Below, in pieces: positions 33,481 through 42,707 of a stretch of DNA of 64,000 nucleotides (position 1 is its first letter; every line of letters begins with the position of its first letter). The notes below the pieces were generated by a model that worked only from the letters and a program-made list of their open reading frames with translations, ran no database searches and was not told the origin of the DNA. A program made the translations under genes and the position numbers. The DNA lies in the NCBI RefSeq assembly GCF_034009455.1, contig NZ_CP125380.1, positions 5,593,501 to 5,657,500 on the forward strand, written 5' to 3'. The DNA is from Pseudomonas sp. P5_109. GTDB taxonomy: Bacteria > Pseudomonadota > Gammaproteobacteria > Pseudomonadales > Pseudomonadaceae.

Positions 33481-35370
33481 ATGAACAAAAATCTGCGTTT
33501 CAGCCATAAAATCCTGCTTGCCGCCGCCCTCATTGTGATTGCCGCCTTCGCTTCATTCACGCTGTACAACGACTATCTACAGCGCAACGCCATCCGCGAA
33601 GACCTCAATAACTATCTCAACGAGATGGGCGACGTCACCGCCAACAACATCCAGACCTGGCTGGCCGGGCGAATTTTGTTGATCGAGAACCTCTCGCAAA
33701 ACATCGCCATCAACCCGGAACAAAGCAACGTCGCCAGCCTGCTTGAGCAGAAAACCCTGACGTCGACGTTCATGGCGTCCTACCTGGGTGACGCCACCGG
33801 GCACTTCACCATTCGTCCGGACGCGAAGATGCCGGACGGTTTCGACCCGCGTGTTCGCCCCTGGTACAAAGGCGCCGAAAGCAGCAGTACGCCGACCCTG
33901 ACCGAACCTTACATCGATGCGGCAACCGGCCAATTGATCATCTCCATGGCCACGGCTTCGAAAAAGGCCGGCCAGAGCGTGGGAGTGGTAGGCGGCGACC
34001 TGAGCCTGCAAACCCTGATCGATACCCTCAGTGCCCGCGACTTTGATGGCATGGGTTACGCGTTCCTGGTCAGCGCCGACGGCAAGATCCTGGTTCACCC
34101 GGACAAAGCGCTGGTGATGAAGTCCCTGAGCGAGGCGTATCCGAAAGACACCCCGCGCATCGGCAACGGCTTCAGCGAAGTGGACGTCGATGGCAAGACG
34201 CGCATCGTCAGCTTCACCCCGATCAAGGGCCTGCCTTCGGTCAACTGGTACATCGGTCTGTCGGTCGACAAAGAAAAAGCCTACTCGATGCTCAGCAAAT
34301 TCCGCGCCTCTGCTGTGGTTGCGACCATCATTGCGGTGGCGATCATCATCGCCCTGCTGGGCATGTTGATTCGCATCCTGATCCAGCCTTTGCACGTCAT
34401 GACCCGCGCCATGGCCGACATCGCCGATGGCGAAGGCGACCTGACCAAGCGCCTGACCATCCAGAACAACGACGAATTCGGTACCCTCGGCACCGCGTTC
34501 AACCGCTTCGTCGAGCGCATTCACGGTTCAATCCGCGAAGTGTCCTCGGCGACCGGGCAAGTCAACGAAGTGGCGTTGCGTGTAGTGGCCGCTTCCAACT
34601 CGTCGATGTTCAACTCCGACCAGCAAGCCTCGCGCACCAGCAGCGTCGCGGCCGCCATCAACCAACTGGGCGCCGCCGCCCAGGAAATTGCCCGCAACGC
34701 TGCTCAGGCTTCGAGCCAGGCCAGCGATGCCCGCAGCCTGGCCGAAGACGGCCAGCAAGTGGTGGACCGCAGTATCGTGGCGATGAATCAACTGTCGAGC
34801 ATGCTCAGCGCATCGAGTACCAACATCGAATCGCTGAACAGTAAAACGGTGAACATCGGGCAGATTCTCGAAGTGATCACCAGCATTTCCCAACAAACCA
34901 ACCTGCTGGCGCTCAACGCTGCCATTGAAGCTGCGCGCGCCGGTGAGGCCGGTCGCGGTTTTGCCGTGGTGGCAGACGAGGTGCGCAATCTGGCACACCG
35001 CACGCAGGAATCGGCGCAACAGGTACAGACCATGATCGAGGAACTGCAAGTCGGCGCCCGGGAATCGGTCAGCACCATGAGCGACAGTCAGCGCCACAGT
35101 CAGGACAGCGTGGAAATCGCCAACCTCGCAGGCGAGCGCCTGAACAGCGTGACCTTGCGTATCGGTGAAATCGACGGCATGAACCAGTCGGTGGCCACCG
35201 CAACCGAGGAGCAGACCGCCGTGGTGGAGTCGATCAACGTCGACATCACCGAGATCAACACGCTGAACCAGGAGGGTGTGGAAAACCTGCAATCGACCTT
35301 GCGCGCGTGTTCGGACCTTGAACAGCAGGCGGCGCGGTTGAAGCAGTTGGTAGGCAGTTTCCGTATCTAG
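33481..35370 (+). CDS. Methyl-accepting chemotaxis protein with dCache domain
   Basis: A 629-residue chemoreceptor. TM1 is near residues 11-30, a large periplasmic dCache_1 domain covers about 33-275, TM2 about 278-305, HAMP about 305-358, and the signalling hairpin has the tip [19 protein letters not shown]. The ligand pocket reads [17 protein letters not shown] and GGD. This is the Arg-Trp-Tyr...Tyr...Asp pattern of amino-acid receptors such as PctA, except that the first Tyr is Phe. Amino acids are therefore the likely ligands. A FliA-type promoter lies upstream, consistent with flagellar regulon control. There is no C-terminal CheR-binding pentapeptide. Confidence 0.93.
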   Translation: MNKNLRFSHKILLAAALIVIAAFASFTLYNDYLQRNAIREDLNNYLNEMGDVTANNIQTWLAGRILLIENLSQNIAINPEQSNVASLLEQKTLTSTFMASYLGDATGHFTIRPDAKMPDGFDPRVRPWYKGAESSSTPTLTEPYIDAATGQLIISMATASKKAGQSVGVVGGDLSLQTLIDTLSARDFDGMGYAFLVSADGKILVHPDKALVMKSLSEAYPKDTPRIGNGFSEVDVDGKTRIVSFTPIKGLPSVNWYIGLSVDKEKAYSMLSKFRASAVVATIIAVAIIIALLGMLIRILIQPLHVMTRAMADIADGEGDLTKRLTIQNNDEFGTLGTAFNRFVERIHGSIREVSSATGQVNEVALRVVAASNSSMFNSDQQASRTSSVAAAINQLGAAAQEIARNAAQASSQASDARSLAEDGQQVVDRSIVAMNQLSSMLSASSTNIESLNSKTVNIGQILEVITSISQQTNLLALNAAIEAARAGEAGRGFAVVADEVRNLAHRTQESAQQVQTMIEELQVGARESVSTMSDSQRHSQDSVEIANLAGERLNSVTLRIGEIDGMNQSVATATEEQTAVVESINVDITEINTLNQEGVENLQSTLRACSDLEQQAARLKQLVGSFRI

Positions 35371-35380
35371 CGTCTGAACC

Positions 35381-35454
35381 GGCCTCATCGCTGGCAAGCC
35401 AGCTCCTACAGGTGGATCGCGCTCTTGTAGGAGCCGGCTTGCCGGCGATGAGGC
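35381..35454. repeat. REPIN, class B
   Basis: GGCCTCATCGCTGGCAAGCC and an inverted copy flank a short loop between the chemoreceptor and the glycosyltransferase genes. The core (GGCAAGCC, then AGCTCCTACA) differs from class A. Confidence 0.9.
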
Positions 35455-35532
35455 CAGCACATAACCTCAACCGAACATCTATCCTTCATAAAGGTCAACC
35501 AAGGGAGTACCGGGACCGGAGGATCGTTCATC

Positions 35533-36645
35533 GTGCATATCGCTGACATCACCATGTTCTACGCCCCTGCCAGCGGTGGCGTACGCACTTATCTGGATGC
35601 AAAGCATCGTCGCCTGGGCATCAAGCCGGGCATTCGCCACAGTTTGCTGATCCCCGGATCCTCTTTTAGCGAGCAGGATGGCATCTTCACCGTCCCGGCC
35701 CCCGCCTTGCCCTTCGGCAAGGGCTATCGCTTCCCGCTGCGCCTCGCACCCTGGCGCAATGTCCTGCAGGACTTGCAGCCCGACCTGATCGAAGTCGGCG
35801 ACCCCTATCTCACCGCATGGGCAGCACTGGACGCGCGGCGCCAACTCGACGTGCCGGTCATCGGCTTCTATCACTCGGACCTGCCCCTGCTGGTCCGCAA
35901 CCGCATGGGCAATTGGGTGACCAACAACGTCGAAGCCTATGTCAGCAAGCTCTACGGCAACTTCGACCGGGTCCTGGCGCCCAGTCGGGTCATGGCCGAC
36001 AAATTGACCGGGCTTGGGGTCAGGAATGTCTTCGTGCAACCGCTCGGCGTCGACCTGCAAACCTTCCATCCAGATGCCCGGGACCCGGGGCTGCGAGCCG
36101 AGTTGGGTCTGGACGAAAACACCCGCCTGCTGATTTTCGCCGGGCGCGGTTCCAAGGAAAAAAACCTGCCGGTGCTGCTCGACTGCATGCAGCGCCTGGG
36201 CCGACGCTATCACCTGATTCTGGTGGGCTCGTCGATGCCCACGGCCGTGCCGGCCAACGTGACGGTGATCGACGAATTCTGCCCCGCCGCGCAGGTAGCC
36301 CGCCTCATGGCCAGTGCCGATGCACTGTTGCACGCCGGCGATCAGGAAACCTTTGGCCTGGTGATACTCGAAGCCATGGCCAGTGGCATTCCCGTAGTAG
36401 CCGTAGCGGCCGGGGCTTTCGAGGAAATCGTCAGCGAGGACTGCGGCCGGCTCTGCGCACCGAACAACCCCGCCGCGATGGCCACCGCCGTTCGAGAATT
36501 GTTCGGCTCGGGCAGCGCAGCGCTTGGCAAACAGGCACGGTTGCATGTCGAACGGCATTACGCCTGGGACACCGTGGTCAACAGCCTGCTGCGCCACTAC
36601 CACGCTGTGCTCGGCAGCCAGTGGCCGCTGACGGCCAATGGTTGA
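35533..36645 (+). CDS. GT4 family glycosyltransferase
   Basis: A 370-residue GT-B glycosyltransferase. The N-terminal domain has the acceptor-side glycine loop FYAPASGGVRTYLDAK, and the C-terminal domain has GRGSKEKNLPVLLD and the EX7E motif ETFGLVILE for nucleotide-sugar binding. It resembles MgtA/PimB-like enzymes that glycosylate lipids. The start is GTG 35533. It overlaps or nearly overlaps the deacetylase gene and begins a three-gene operon. Donor and acceptor cannot be read from sequence. Confidence 0.9.
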   Translation: MHIADITMFYAPASGGVRTYLDAKHRRLGIKPGIRHSLLIPGSSFSEQDGIFTVPAPALPFGKGYRFPLRLAPWRNVLQDLQPDLIEVGDPYLTAWAALDARRQLDVPVIGFYHSDLPLLVRNRMGNWVTNNVEAYVSKLYGNFDRVLAPSRVMADKLTGLGVRNVFVQPLGVDLQTFHPDARDPGLRAELGLDENTRLLIFAGRGSKEKNLPVLLDCMQRLGRRYHLILVGSSMPTAVPANVTVIDEFCPAAQVARLMASADALLHAGDQETFGLVILEAMASGIPVVAVAAGAFEEIVSEDCGRLCAPNNPAAMATAVRELFGSGSAALGKQARLHVERHYAWDTVVNSLLRHYHAVLGSQWPLTANG

Positions 36646-36649
36646 ACCC

Positions 36650-37414
36650 ATGAACAGCCCCTTTTTACTGCTGGTGCTGCACGACGTGGCTCCGCCAACC
36701 TGGGCCGACTACCAGCCGTTCGTCAGAGCCGTCGACACCCTGGGTAATGTACCGATGACCTGGCTGGTGGTGCCGGATTTCCATAAACACTACCCTCTGG
36801 ACGCCCATCCGCAATTTTGCCGCCAGCTCTCTGCACGGGTCACCCGGGGCGACGAATTGGCATTGCATGGCTACTTCCATTGCGACGACGGGCCAATAAC
36901 GCGCAATCCCCGCGACTGGTTCATGCGTCGGATCTATACCCATGAAGGCGAGTTTTACCGTTTATCGCGAGAAGCCGCCCTCTCCCGCCTGCGTTCGGGC
37001 ATCGAGATGTTCCACCGCCATGACTGGCCGCTGGAAGGATTCGTCGCCCCCGCCTGGCTGATGAGCCAAGGCACTCGCCAGGCATTGCGCGAATTGCCGC
37101 TGAGTTACACCAGCGACTCGCAGCATTTATACCGGCTGCCGGACTTCACCGCGATCGAGGCGCCAGGTCTGGTCTGGAGTGCGCGCAGCGCTTGGCGCCG
37201 GGGCGTATCGAAGCTGGTCAGCGACCGCCGCGAACAATGCTGGCAGCACGCCCCGGTGATTCGCCTGGGCCTGCACCCGGTGGACATGCGCCATGAGTTT
37301 TCCCGTCGATACTGGCTGCAAACCCTCGAGCGCCTGCTCGATGGCGGACGCGTTCCGATGACCAAGGCCCAGTGGCTGGCGCTGCAAAACGACCGAATGG
37401 GCTGTGCCGCATGA
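36650..37414 (+). CDS. Polysaccharide deacetylase family protein (DUF2334)
   Basis: A 254-residue protein of the DUF2334 branch of the NodB-like deacetylases, with LVLHDVAPPTWADYQ (metal-site Asp) and ELALHGYFHCDDG (His pair) as metal-binding motifs, and RLGLHPVDM near the end. No signal peptide is visible, so it should act in the cytoplasm on a product of the preceding glycosyltransferase. ATG 36650 is 4 bases past that gene's stop; ATG 36638 in frame would overlap it. Its stop overlaps the next start as ATGA. Confidence 0.85.
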   Translation: MNSPFLLLVLHDVAPPTWADYQPFVRAVDTLGNVPMTWLVVPDFHKHYPLDAHPQFCRQLSARVTRGDELALHGYFHCDDGPITRNPRDWFMRRIYTHEGEFYRLSREAALSRLRSGIEMFHRHDWPLEGFVAPAWLMSQGTRQALRELPLSYTSDSQHLYRLPDFTAIEAPGLVWSARSAWRRGVSKLVSDRREQCWQHAPVIRLGLHPVDMRHEFSRRYWLQTLERLLDGGRVPMTKAQWLALQNDRMGCAA

Positions 37415-38406
37415 GTCGCGGACTGCTGTTGATTCTCGGCCTGCTCGCGGCGGTGCTGATTCCGACACTGCTGGGCGGCAGCGAGACCTGGTCCCGGCTG
37501 ACCAGCTTTCCGCTGCCTTGGCTATTGATCATGTTTGGCATGATCCTGCTGTGCTGGGGCGTGAATACCTTGCGATTGCGCTTGTTGCTGGGGGACCAAT
37601 GCGACAAGGTCAGCCCGCTCAGAAGCCTCGGCGTGGTGATGGCCGCCGAATTTGCCTACTGCGCCACGCCTGGCGGCAGCGGCGGGCCTCTGACGATCAT
37701 GGCGTTGCTGGCGCGTCACGGCGTGCGCCCGGCCAGGGGCAGCGCGGTGTTCGCCATGGATCAGTTGAGCGACTTGCTGTTTTTCCTCTGTGCACTGAGC
37801 GGGATTCTGATTTACGCCCTGTTCCAGCACCTCAGCCAGCGCATGGAATGGATGCTGACCGTCAGCGCCGTTTCGCTGTTCGGTGGCCTGATCAGTTGCG
37901 TCGTGGTGGCGCGCTATCACCGCTCTTTGATTCGCCTGAGTGGCCGCTGGCTCGCCCGAGCCAATGTGCAAACCGCCACGCGAATGCGCTGGGCGCGCAA
38001 GCTCCTGCAGTTTCTCGCAGCGTTTACCGACACGCTGAAATTACCCGTGCAGACCTTGATCAAGGTATTTGCCCTGACCTGCGTGCATTGGGTCTTGCGC
38101 TACAGCGTGCTCTATCTGGCGTTGCGCGGGCTCGGCGCGGATTTGCAGTGGGCCTGGAGTTTTCTGATCCAGATGCTGGCGCTGAGTGCCGGGCAATTCA
38201 GCCTTCTGCCGGGCGGAGCCGGTGCTGCGGAGCTGACGTCGGCGGCGTTGCTGGCGCCCATGGTCGGGAAATCCACAGCGGCGGCGGCGATTCTGATTTG
38301 GCGGGCAGTGACGTATTACTTCTACTTGCTGATCGGTGGGCCGGTGTTTTTGCTGATGCTCGGCCGGCCGCTGCTCAAGAAATTGATCAAGAACGTCTAT
38401 CCGTAG
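37411..38406 (+). CDS. UPF0104 / lysylphosphatidylglycerol-synthase TM family protein
   Basis: A 331-residue integral membrane protein with about eight helices and the family signatures CATPGGSGGPLTIMALLAR and LLPGGAGAAELTSAALLAP. The family is the flippase half of MprF without the synthase half, so lipid flipping is a fair inference. ATG 37411 overlaps the deacetylase stop by four bases. Genes 35533-38406 are therefore one translation-coupled unit. Confidence 0.88.
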   Translation: MSRGLLLILGLLAAVLIPTLLGGSETWSRLTSFPLPWLLIMFGMILLCWGVNTLRLRLLLGDQCDKVSPLRSLGVVMAAEFAYCATPGGSGGPLTIMALLARHGVRPARGSAVFAMDQLSDLLFFLCALSGILIYALFQHLSQRMEWMLTVSAVSLFGGLISCVVVARYHRSLIRLSGRWLARANVQTATRMRWARKLLQFLAAFTDTLKLPVQTLIKVFALTCVHWVLRYSVLYLALRGLGADLQWAWSFLIQMLALSAGQFSLLPGGAGAAELTSAALLAPMVGKSTAAAAILIWRAVTYYFYLLIGGPVFLLMLGRPLLKKLIKNVYP

Positions 38407-38626
38407 AAGCTGGCTTGCCAGCGATAGGGCCCTGGAAATCACTGCAAGCCTGGGACTCTATCGCCGGCAAGCCGGCTCCTGCGTTCAATTCCTCCCACAA
38501 TTGCGCGGCATCCGGAAACTCCGTACCCGTTTCAGGCCCCATGTCATCCGGGTCGTAGCGGCTCAGGCAACCCTCGCCCAGTGTGGCGGGCGCCTTGGCT
38601 GTGGCTTTGTCCAGTGGATCGGCCAT
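38387..38626 (-). CDS. Small conserved acidic protein, C-terminus from a REPIN
   Basis: A 79-residue protein. Residues 1-47 (MADPLDKATAKAPATLGEG, then CLSRYDPDDMGPETGTEFPD and AAQLWEEL) look like a real small Pseudomonas protein with no membrane segment or known domain. Residues about 48-79 (AGAGLPAIESQACSDFQGPI) are translated from the class B REPIN. GAGGA lies 8 bases before ATG 38626. Function is unknown. It faces the flippase-like gene tail to tail. Confidence 0.7.
   Translation of the reverse strand: MADPLDKATAKAPATLGEGCLSRYDPDDMGPETGTEFPDAAQLWEELNAGAGLPAIESQACSDFQGPIAGKPASTDRRS
38406..38482. repeat. REPIN, class B, within a coding end
   Basis: AGCTGGCTTGCCAGCGATAG and inverted GCCGGCAAGCCGGCTCCTG lie at 38406-38482. 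They overlap the 3' part of the small minus-strand gene at 38387-38626. Confidence 0.82.
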
Positions 38627-38651
38627 GGTCTTGTCCTCGGTGCAGAAACGG

Positions 38652-38688
38652 CGAAGGGCCTGAAGCGATTGAACGCCCAGGCCCTTCG
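38652..38688 (-). terminator. Hairpin past purU
   Basis: CGAAGGGCCTG and its perfect 11-bp inverse CAGGCCCTTCG flank a 15-base loop, about 25 bases past the purU stop. There is no long T run, so termination may be partial. Confidence 0.6.
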
Positions 38689-38712
38689 AATTTCAACCGC
38701 GGTGTTCGTCTA

Positions 38713-39561
38713 TCAGAAGACGACGGTTTTGTTGCCGTGCACCAACACCCGGTCTTCCAGGTGATAACGCAGACCACGGGCCAGCACCATCTTCTCGACA
38801 TCACGGCCGAAACGCACCATGTCTTCGATGCTGTCGCTGTGGCTTACGCGCACCACGTCCTGTTCGATGATCGGGCCGGCATCCAGCTCTTCGGTCACAT
38901 AGTGGCAGGTCGCGCCGATCAGCTTCACGCCCCGCAGGGAGGCCTGGTGATACGGCTTGGCACCGACGAACGACGGCAGGAAGCTGTGGTGAATGTTGAT
39001 CACCTTGTGCGCGTATTCGCTGCACAACTCCGGCGGCAGTATTTGCATGTAACGGGCAAGCACCACCACTTCGGCATCGTGCTGTTTGACCAGGCGCGAA
39101 ACCTCGGCGAAGGCCGGTTGCTTGTCCTGCGGGTTGACCGGGACGTGGTAGTACGGAATGCCGTGCCACTCCACCATGCTGCGCAGGTCATCATGGTTGG
39201 AAATCACACAGGAGATTTCGCAGTCCAGTTCATCGCTGTGCCAGCGGTGCAGCAGGTCGGCCAGGCAGTGCGACTCGCGGCTGGCCATCAGGACCACGCG
39301 CTTCTTTTGTTCGGTATCGGTGACGCGCCAGTCCATCGAGAACTCTTCGGCGATCGGCGCAAAGGCTTCGCGAAACGCTTCGATACCAAATGGCAGGGAG
39401 TCGGCACGGATTTCGTGACGCATGAAGAACCAGCCACTGAGATTGTCCGAGTGATGGCTCGCTTCAGTGATCCAGCCGTTGTGTGATGCCAGAAAGTTAC
39501 TGACTTTGGCAACGATGCCAACACGGTCCGGGCAAGAAATCACCAGACGAAAAGTGCGCAT
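38713..39561 (-). CDS. purU: Formyltetrahydrofolate deformylase
   Basis: PurU hydrolyses 10-formyltetrahydrofolate to formate and THF, balancing C1 units. The 282-residue protein has an N-terminal ACT domain (FRLVISCPDRVGIVAKVSNF) and a formyltransferase-like domain. That domain has the catalytic Asn, His and Asp in NIHHSFLPSFVGAKPYHQA and TEELDAGPIIEQ. ATG 39561 fits; the frame stays open upstream without similarity. Confidence 0.96.
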   Translation of the reverse strand: MRTFRLVISCPDRVGIVAKVSNFLASHNGWITEASHHSDNLSGWFFMRHEIRADSLPFGIEAFREAFAPIAEEFSMDWRVTDTEQKKRVVLMASRESHCLADLLHRWHSDELDCEISCVISNHDDLRSMVEWHGIPYYHVPVNPQDKQPAFAEVSRLVKQHDAEVVVLARYMQILPPELCSEYAHKVINIHHSFLPSFVGAKPYHQASLRGVKLIGATCHYVTEELDAGPIIEQDVVRVSHSDSIEDMVRFGRDVEKMVLARGLRYHLEDRVLVHGNKTVVF

Positions 39562-39885
39562 GAGGGGGAAACTCCAGAACTTCGCAAAGGCCGCCATTCT
39601 AGCGATTGCGCAGCAAAACTGCAGTATTGTTGACGTTTCGCCCTGCCGGAAGGTCGGTGCGGCAGGTCGGACAACACCCATGCTTGTTAGCACCGTCGCT
39701 CTAGCGATGCCGCTCAATTGTTAATTTATGTATATCTGACCGACAATAACTGCACTACCAATGTGCGCCAAAGACACGGAAACTAAATTAAATAAAGTTG
39801 GCTTAAATGTTTACTTGATGAAACACCGTGACTATTATTGCGGCACTGTCACCCTGCCATCCAGCGCAAACATAAGGTAGTCCAC
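39562..39885. other. AT-rich region upstream of mvaT
   Basis: 324 bases with no gene, clearly more AT-rich than its surroundings. TTACTT (39811-39816), 16 bases, TATTAT (39833-39838) is a sigma-70 candidate about 45 bases before mvaT. AT-rich DNA is the preferred binding target of MvaT itself, so self-repression is possible. Confidence 0.55.
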
Positions 39886-40263
39886 ATGTCCTTGATCAAC
39901 GAATATCGCGCCACCGAAGAAGCTATCAAAGAGCTGCAAGCCCGTTTGAAGAACCTGTCCCAAGACGACAAACTGCAAACCGAGCTGGAATTCGAAGGCA
40001 AACTGCGCACCCTGATGGGTGAATACTCCAAGTCCCTGCGTGACATCATCGCGCTGCTGGACCCAGAATCCAAAACCAAGGCACCACGCGGCGGTGCAGT
40101 GAAAACTACCGGCACCAAGCGTGCTCGCAAAGTTAAACAATACAAAAACCCGCACAACGGCGAAGTCATCGAAACCAAAGGTGGCAACCACAAGACTCTG
40201 AAAGAGTGGAAAGCCAAGTGGGGCGGTGACGTGGTGGAAGGCTGGGCTACCCTGCTGGGCTAA
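39886..40263 (+). CDS. mvaT: H-NS family silencer MvaT/MvaU
   Basis: A 125-residue xenogeneic silencer. The N-terminal coiled coil (MSLINEYRATEEAIKELQAR) drives oligomers, and the C-terminal DNA-binding domain (KQYKNPHNGEVIETKGGNHK, then TLKEWKAKWG) holds the AT-pincer loop with GGN. It compacts and silences AT-rich foreign DNA. ATG 39886 has GGTAG upstream. MvaT and MvaU paralogues cannot be told apart with confidence by eye. It stands alone with its own terminator. Confidence 0.93.
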   Translation: MSLINEYRATEEAIKELQARLKNLSQDDKLQTELEFEGKLRTLMGEYSKSLRDIIALLDPESKTKAPRGGAVKTTGTKRARKVKQYKNPHNGEVIETKGGNHKTLKEWKAKWGGDVVEGWATLLG

Positions 40264-40303
40264 GCCTCAGAGCTTGTCGCAGATGGATCCGTGACAAAAA
40301 AAG

Positions 40304-40330
40304 AACGCCAGCAAATGCTGGCGTTTTTTT
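40304..40330 (+). terminator. Terminator of mvaT
   Basis: AACGCCAGCA, a 2-base loop and TGCTGGCGTT, then a run of seven T. A run of A on the other side could let it serve sbcB as well. Confidence 0.9.
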
Positions 40331-40363
40331 ATGCACCGTATTTAAGCCCCGGCATGTTCGAAT

Positions 40364-41794
40364 TCAAAGACACAAACGCTGGCGCAGTCCCTGGACATAA
40401 TCCTGCCACTCACCGAGCACCCCCTGCTGAAGCGGAGTAGCTGTAACGCTCAACTGGGCCGCGGCCTCTACAAAACTTTCAAGGGTATTGGGTGCACCCC
40501 ACTCGGGTTCTGACAAACGTTTCTGACAGAATATTCGCCAGCGTTCTTGCTCCTCGGCATTCAATGTCTCGGGAAAGTTGCGTGCGCGATATCGAAACAG
40601 CAATTGAGGCAAACGTTCGTCATCGAAAGGCCACTGCTCTTGTGCCAATTGCTGCGGATCCACGGTTCTGACTTGTTCACACAATCGCCGATCCCGATCA
40701 CCGATAAATCCATCGTATAACTGTTGCTCCGGATCCTGGCTCTGGGAAAAATCTTCTCGGGCATAAACCGCCAGGACTTTATCCAGCCAAACTTTCTGCG
40801 CGTCATTTAGCCGCAACACCCGCTGCTGATACAGCGCCATATCCAGCCCCAGGCGTTGCTGGTCTTCCTGGCGAAGTACCGACAACGGTGCCACCACCGG
40901 GCACTTGTTGATGTGAATCAGCTTCAACGGCACTGGCAGCTCGCCTTCGGCCAGTTCGTCGCGGCGGGTATACAGGCGCTGGCGCAAGCTTTCAGCATCC
41001 AGATCGAACAGGCCCTGGGGATCGAGGTGCAGGTCACAGACAATCAGGGCGTTCTTGTTGCGCGGGTGCCAGGCCAGCGGCAACACCACACCCACATAGC
41101 TGCGCGCGGCCGAAAAGCGCCCGGAAACATGCACCAGCGGTTGCAGCAGGCGTATCTGGTCCATGACTTTTTGCTTGCTGCGTAGCTGAAACAACCAGTC
41201 GTACAACTTCGGCTGTTTTTCCCGTATCAGGCGCGCCAGGGCGATCGTCGCGCGCACGTCCGACAGCGCTTCGTGGGCATTGCCATGATCGATGCCGTTG
41301 GCAGCGGTCAGGCGTTCGAGCTTGAGCGTGACCCGTCCCTCGTCATCGGTCGGCCAGACCAGCCCATCGGGGCGCAAGGCATAGGCGGCGCGCACCACGT
41401 CGATCAGGTCCCAGCGGCTGTTGCCACCCTGCCACTCCCGCGCATAAGGGTCGAAAAAGTTTCGGTACAGGCTGTAGCGGGTCATCTCGTCATCGAAACG
41501 CAAGGTGTTATACCCCGCGCCACAGGTGCCCGGCGCCGCGAGCTGGGCATGCACCCGGGTCATGAAGTCGGCTTCGCGCAAGCCTTGCGCCTGCAGTTGC
41601 CCGGGGGTGATGCCGGTGATCGCACAGGCGGCCGGGTGCGGCAGGATGTCGTCACTGGGCTGGCAGTAAAGATTGACCGGTTCGTCGATTTCATTGAGAT
41701 CGAAGTCCGTGCGCAGGCCGGCCATTTGCAATGGACGATCGCGACGGGGATTGATGCCAGTGGTTTCGTAGTCGTACCAGAAGATGGAGGTCAC
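40364..41794 (-). CDS. sbcB: Exodeoxyribonuclease I
   Basis: ExoI digests single-stranded DNA 3' to 5' and acts in mismatch repair and recombination. The 476-residue protein has the DEDDh exonuclease motifs (WYDYETTGINPRRD, LRFDDEMTRY, HEALSDVRATIALARL), then the SH3-like and helical C-terminal domains. The start is GTG 41794 with GGAA upstream, matching the usual MTSIFWYDYETTG beginning. Confidence 0.96.
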   Translation of the reverse strand: MTSIFWYDYETTGINPRRDRPLQMAGLRTDFDLNEIDEPVNLYCQPSDDILPHPAACAITGITPGQLQAQGLREADFMTRVHAQLAAPGTCGAGYNTLRFDDEMTRYSLYRNFFDPYAREWQGGNSRWDLIDVVRAAYALRPDGLVWPTDDEGRVTLKLERLTAANGIDHGNAHEALSDVRATIALARLIREKQPKLYDWLFQLRSKQKVMDQIRLLQPLVHVSGRFSAARSYVGVVLPLAWHPRNKNALIVCDLHLDPQGLFDLDAESLRQRLYTRRDELAEGELPVPLKLIHINKCPVVAPLSVLRQEDQQRLGLDMALYQQRVLRLNDAQKVWLDKVLAVYAREDFSQSQDPEQQLYDGFIGDRDRRLCEQVRTVDPQQLAQEQWPFDDERLPQLLFRYRARNFPETLNAEEQERWRIFCQKRLSEPEWGAPNTLESFVEAAAQLSVTATPLQQGVLGEWQDYVQGLRQRLCL

Positions 41795-41981
41795 GGGCGA
41801 TTCCTGAACTGAAGATCGGCAAAGTCTAGGCGTTCACCTCCCACCCCGACCAGTGTCTTGTCATTCAAACACCTTGTGCGACTCACCAGGCAATACACAG
41901 TTATATCGTTTCCCCCCGCATAGGCTGCTAGCATCGGATGAACACAGAATCCCGATCCAGGCCACATTCATCAGGTTGCCC

Positions 41982-42707
41982 ATGCTCGAGACCACAGCAC
42001 TGCCAGGGAATGCGCCGCTGTCACCGCCACTGGATACGCGGTATCAAGTCGAAACGCCAGAAGGTGTCGACCTGCCACTGCGCCCAGCCGGGTTGATGGT
42101 CCGTGCGCTGGCGTTCTCCATTGACCTGGGTTTACGCGGCCTGATCCTGGGCGTGCTGTTCATTGTGCTGGCCATGCTCGGCAAACTGGGTGCCGGGCTC
42201 GGGTCGATCCTGCTGTTCGTGGTGAGCTGGTGGTACATGGTGCTGTTCGAGGTACTGAACCAGGGCCGTTCGCCGGGCAAGCACTGGATGGGATTGCGCG
42301 TGGTACACGACGATGGCACCCCGGTCGGGTGGTCCGCGTCCCTGCTGCGCAACCTGCTGCGCGTTGTCGACCTGCTACCCTTCGGTTACTTCCTCGGGGC
42401 CATCAGTTGCCTGCAACACCCCCACTTCAAGCGCCTCGGCGATCTCGCCGCCGGGACCCTGGTGATCTATCGCGAACAATCGCACACCCGCCCCGAACTC
42501 CCTGAAGCCCAGCCCCGCCGCCCGCCCTTTGCCCTGACACTCGCCGAACAACGGGCCATTCTCGGGTTTGCCGAGCGCCAGGGCGAACTCTCCCAGGCGC
42601 GGACCGATGAGCTGGCCGTGATTCTCGCCCAACCCTTGCAAGTCCCGGCCCCGCAGGCGGTGAACGAGCTTAACGGCATCGCCCGCGGCTTGTTGGGGCC
42701 GACATGA
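41982..42707 (+). CDS. RDD family membrane protein (MoxR operon)
   Basis: A 241-residue protein with an RDD domain (about residues 37-170), including GLMVRALAFSIDLGLRG, a helix SILLFVVSWWYMVLFEV and the conserved NQGRSPGKHWMGLRVV loop. A polar cytoplasmic C-terminal tail of about 70 residues is rich in Pro, Ala and Gln. It is first in a six-gene plus-strand operon, and its stop overlaps the next start as ATGA. Confidence 0.9.
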   Translation: MLETTALPGNAPLSPPLDTRYQVETPEGVDLPLRPAGLMVRALAFSIDLGLRGLILGVLFIVLAMLGKLGAGLGSILLFVVSWWYMVLFEVLNQGRSPGKHWMGLRVVHDDGTPVGWSASLLRNLLRVVDLLPFGYFLGAISCLQHPHFKRLGDLAAGTLVIYREQSHTRPELPEAQPRRPPFALTLAEQRAILGFAERQGELSQARTDELAVILAQPLQVPAPQAVNELNGIARGLLGPT

